Source of the DNA: Planctomycetota bacterium | GTDB lineage: Bacteria > Planctomycetota > JACQVV01 | Assembly (NCBI GenBank): GCA_016209595.1 | Contig: JACQVV010000436.1 | Coordinates: 1 to 40,000, forward strand | Length of the DNA: 40,000 bases | Direction of reading: 5' to 3' | Shown here: positions 38,816 to 40,000 of the stretch, one piece after another | Position numbering within the stretch: the stretch's first letter is position 1 | Layout of the letters: the number at the start of each line of letters is the position of its first letter | Position numbers and translations under genes: made by a program | Notes under the pieces: generated by a model | What the model saw: the letters and a program-made list of their open reading frames with translations, nothing else | Told to the model about the DNA's origin: nothing | Databases searched by the model: none

Positions 38816-39973
38816 ATGGCCCAAAAGAACACCTACCGCATCGTCACGTTGCCTGGAGATGGGATCGGCCCGGAGGTCATGGCCGAAGGAAAGAAGGTGC
38901 TCGCGACCGTTGCTCGGCTCGGAAGGGTCTCCTTCGAGATCGAGGAAATCGAGTGCGGCGGCCATTACTACCAGCTCCACGGCCGGGAGTGGCCCGAGGG
39001 CTCGGAGGCACGCTGCGACACCGCCGACGCGATGCTCCTCGGCGCGGTCGGGCATCAGATCGACGGGAAGGACGTCTTCACCCGCCCGGGCGAGCCCTAT
39101 CCGACGCCGCAGCTCGCGGGCTACGCCCAGGTCATCGGGAACCGGAGGCGCCTGGCGCTCTACGCCAACGTCCGCCCGGTCAAGCTCTACAAGGGCGTGA
39201 AGCAGAAGATCTGCAACAAGTTCGTAGAGGTCTGGGACCCCGCGGCCGTGGACTACGTCATCGTCCGCGAGAACACCGAGGGAGAGTACACGGGGGAGAC
39301 CCGGACGCTCGAGGACGAGAAGGGCGTCGCGTACGGCGCCGAGACGCCGATCCGGATCACGCGCGCGGCGACGGAGCGCGTCTGCCGCTACGCCTTCCGC
39401 CTTGCGAGGAAGCGCGCGAAGCTGAAGAAGGTGACCTGCGTCGAGAAGTCGAACATCGTGGGCGCGCACAAGTACTTCCGGACGATCTGCACGGAGGTCG
39501 GCCGCGAGTTCCCCGACATCACGCTCGACTTCGCCTACTTCGACGCCTTCTGCCAGTGGCAGCTCCGGAACCCCGAATGGTTCGACATCGTCGTCGCGCC
39601 CAACCTCGTCGGCGACACCGTGAGCGACAACGGCTCGACGACCGCGGGAGGCATGGGCTTCGCCGCCGGCGGAAACATCGGGGACGAGCACGCCATGTTC
39701 GAACCGATCCACGGGAGCGCACCGAAGTACACCGGGCAGGACAAGGTGAACCCGTGCGCCACGATCCTCGCCGTCCGGATGATGCTCGAGTGGCTAGGCG
39801 ACCGGTACGGCGACGAGCGGCTACGGAAGGGGGCGGGAATCGTGGAACGCGCCGTGGCCGACGTCATGGCCGCGGGCAAGGTTGCGACCTACGACCAGGG
39901 CGGCTCCTCGAAATGCTCCCAGATGGGCACGGCCGTCGCCGAGAGGGTGAAGGAACTCTTCCAGGGCGCGTGA
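38816..39973 (+). CDS. Isocitrate/isopropylmalate dehydrogenase family protein
   Basis: 385 residues, complete. This family oxidatively decarboxylates (2R,3S)-2-hydroxy acids using NAD(P). Visible landmarks: TLPGDGIGPEV (11-21), LALYANVRPVKLY (113-125) with substrate-binding Arg, VRENTEGEYTG (150-160), KSNIVGAHKYF near the catalytic Lys, NLVGDTVSDNGSTTAGG (263-279) with metal-binding Asp, and MFEPIHGSAPKYTGQDKVNP (294-313) at the nucleotide site. APKYxGQDKVNP resembles NADP-dependent isocitrate dehydrogenase, yet the Ser-x-Asn that binds isocitrate in E. coli Icd appears as Ala-x-Val (105-107) in my alignment by eye. Substrate is therefore open: isocitrate, isopropylmalate, homoisocitrate or tartrate are all possible. 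The ATG at 38816 is divergent from the phosphatase. Confidence 0.88.
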   Translation: MAQKNTYRIVTLPGDGIGPEVMAEGKKVLATVARLGRVSFEIEEIECGGHYYQLHGREWPEGSEARCDTADAMLLGAVGHQIDGKDVFTRPGEPYPTPQLAGYAQVIGNRRRLALYANVRPVKLYKGVKQKICNKFVEVWDPAAVDYVIVRENTEGEYTGETRTLEDEKGVAYGAETPIRITRAATERVCRYAFRLARKRAKLKKVTCVEKSNIVGAHKYFRTICTEVGREFPDITLDFAYFDAFCQWQLRNPEWFDIVVAPNLVGDTVSDNGSTTAGGMGFAAGGNIGDEHAMFEPIHGSAPKYTGQDKVNPCATILAVRMMLEWLGDRYGDERLRKGAGIVERAVADVMAAGKVATYDQGGSSKCSQMGTAVAERVKELFQGA

Positions 39974-40000
39974 ACTATGAAAGGGGGAGGGGAACAGCCC

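Noticed and set aside
39977..40000. Possible start of a further gene at the right edge
   Set aside because: An ATG at 39977 opens a frame, but only eight codons are inside the window; too little to call.

Overview
The window is GC-rich (locally 65-70% by eye) and densely coded. It probably comes from a member of the Planctomycetota or a closely related lineage. The case rests on three large Hanks-type Ser/Thr kinases with C-terminal WD40 or TPR arrays, an ECF sigma factor of the planctomycete type translationally coupled to one of them, a ferredoxin-dependent 2-oxoacid oxidoreductase, and a giant secreted repeat protein. This lineage call is inference from gene content; no rRNA or other marker gene is present.

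Layout. Positions 1-2583 hold the 3' part of a kinase-WD40 gene (12 WD repeats, exactly 123 bp apart). Positions 2625-7304, minus strand, hold a compact housekeeping operon read korA-korB-ribH-nusB-ftsY. Divergent from it is a complete kinase-TPR gene (7487-11077). Its stop codon abuts a 257-bp MITE-like element (11078-11334) with near-perfect 21/22-bp terminal inverted repeats, possible CTAA flanking duplications and an internal (GTCACG)n foldback. Next come two small overlapping minus-strand genes: a retropepsin-like protein with NTG instead of DTG, and an unrecognised small protein. A REP-like nested palindrome follows at 12065-12138. Positions 12484-16853 carry the ECF sigma factor and a zinc-ribbon/kinase/TPR protein overlapping by ATGA. 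Positions 16981-18887 carry a secreted LVIVD-type propeller protein and a membrane-anchored HEAT-repeat protein.

Positions 19020 to about 36101 (minus) are one gene of about 5,700 codons, roughly 43% of the window. It has a signal peptide, seven beta-rich modules of about 2 kb each, an Fn3-like domain, a Pro-rich/coiled-coil hinge and a C-terminal C25 (gingipain-type) cysteine peptidase with a visible His/Cys dyad. This is the most unusual object in the window. The right end holds a GT4 glycosyltransferase, a convergent SpoIIE/RsbU-type phosphatase whose stop codon overlaps it, and a divergent isocitrate/isopropylmalate dehydrogenase family enzyme.

Themes. Signalling dominates (three kinases, one ECF sigma factor, one PP2C-type phosphatase), next to surface or secreted proteins (giant peptidase-adhesin, propeller, glycosyltransferase). 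A plausible but unproven reading is that the ECF/kinase pair controls envelope functions encoded nearby. No tRNA, rRNA, CRISPR array, prophage or transposase gene was seen.
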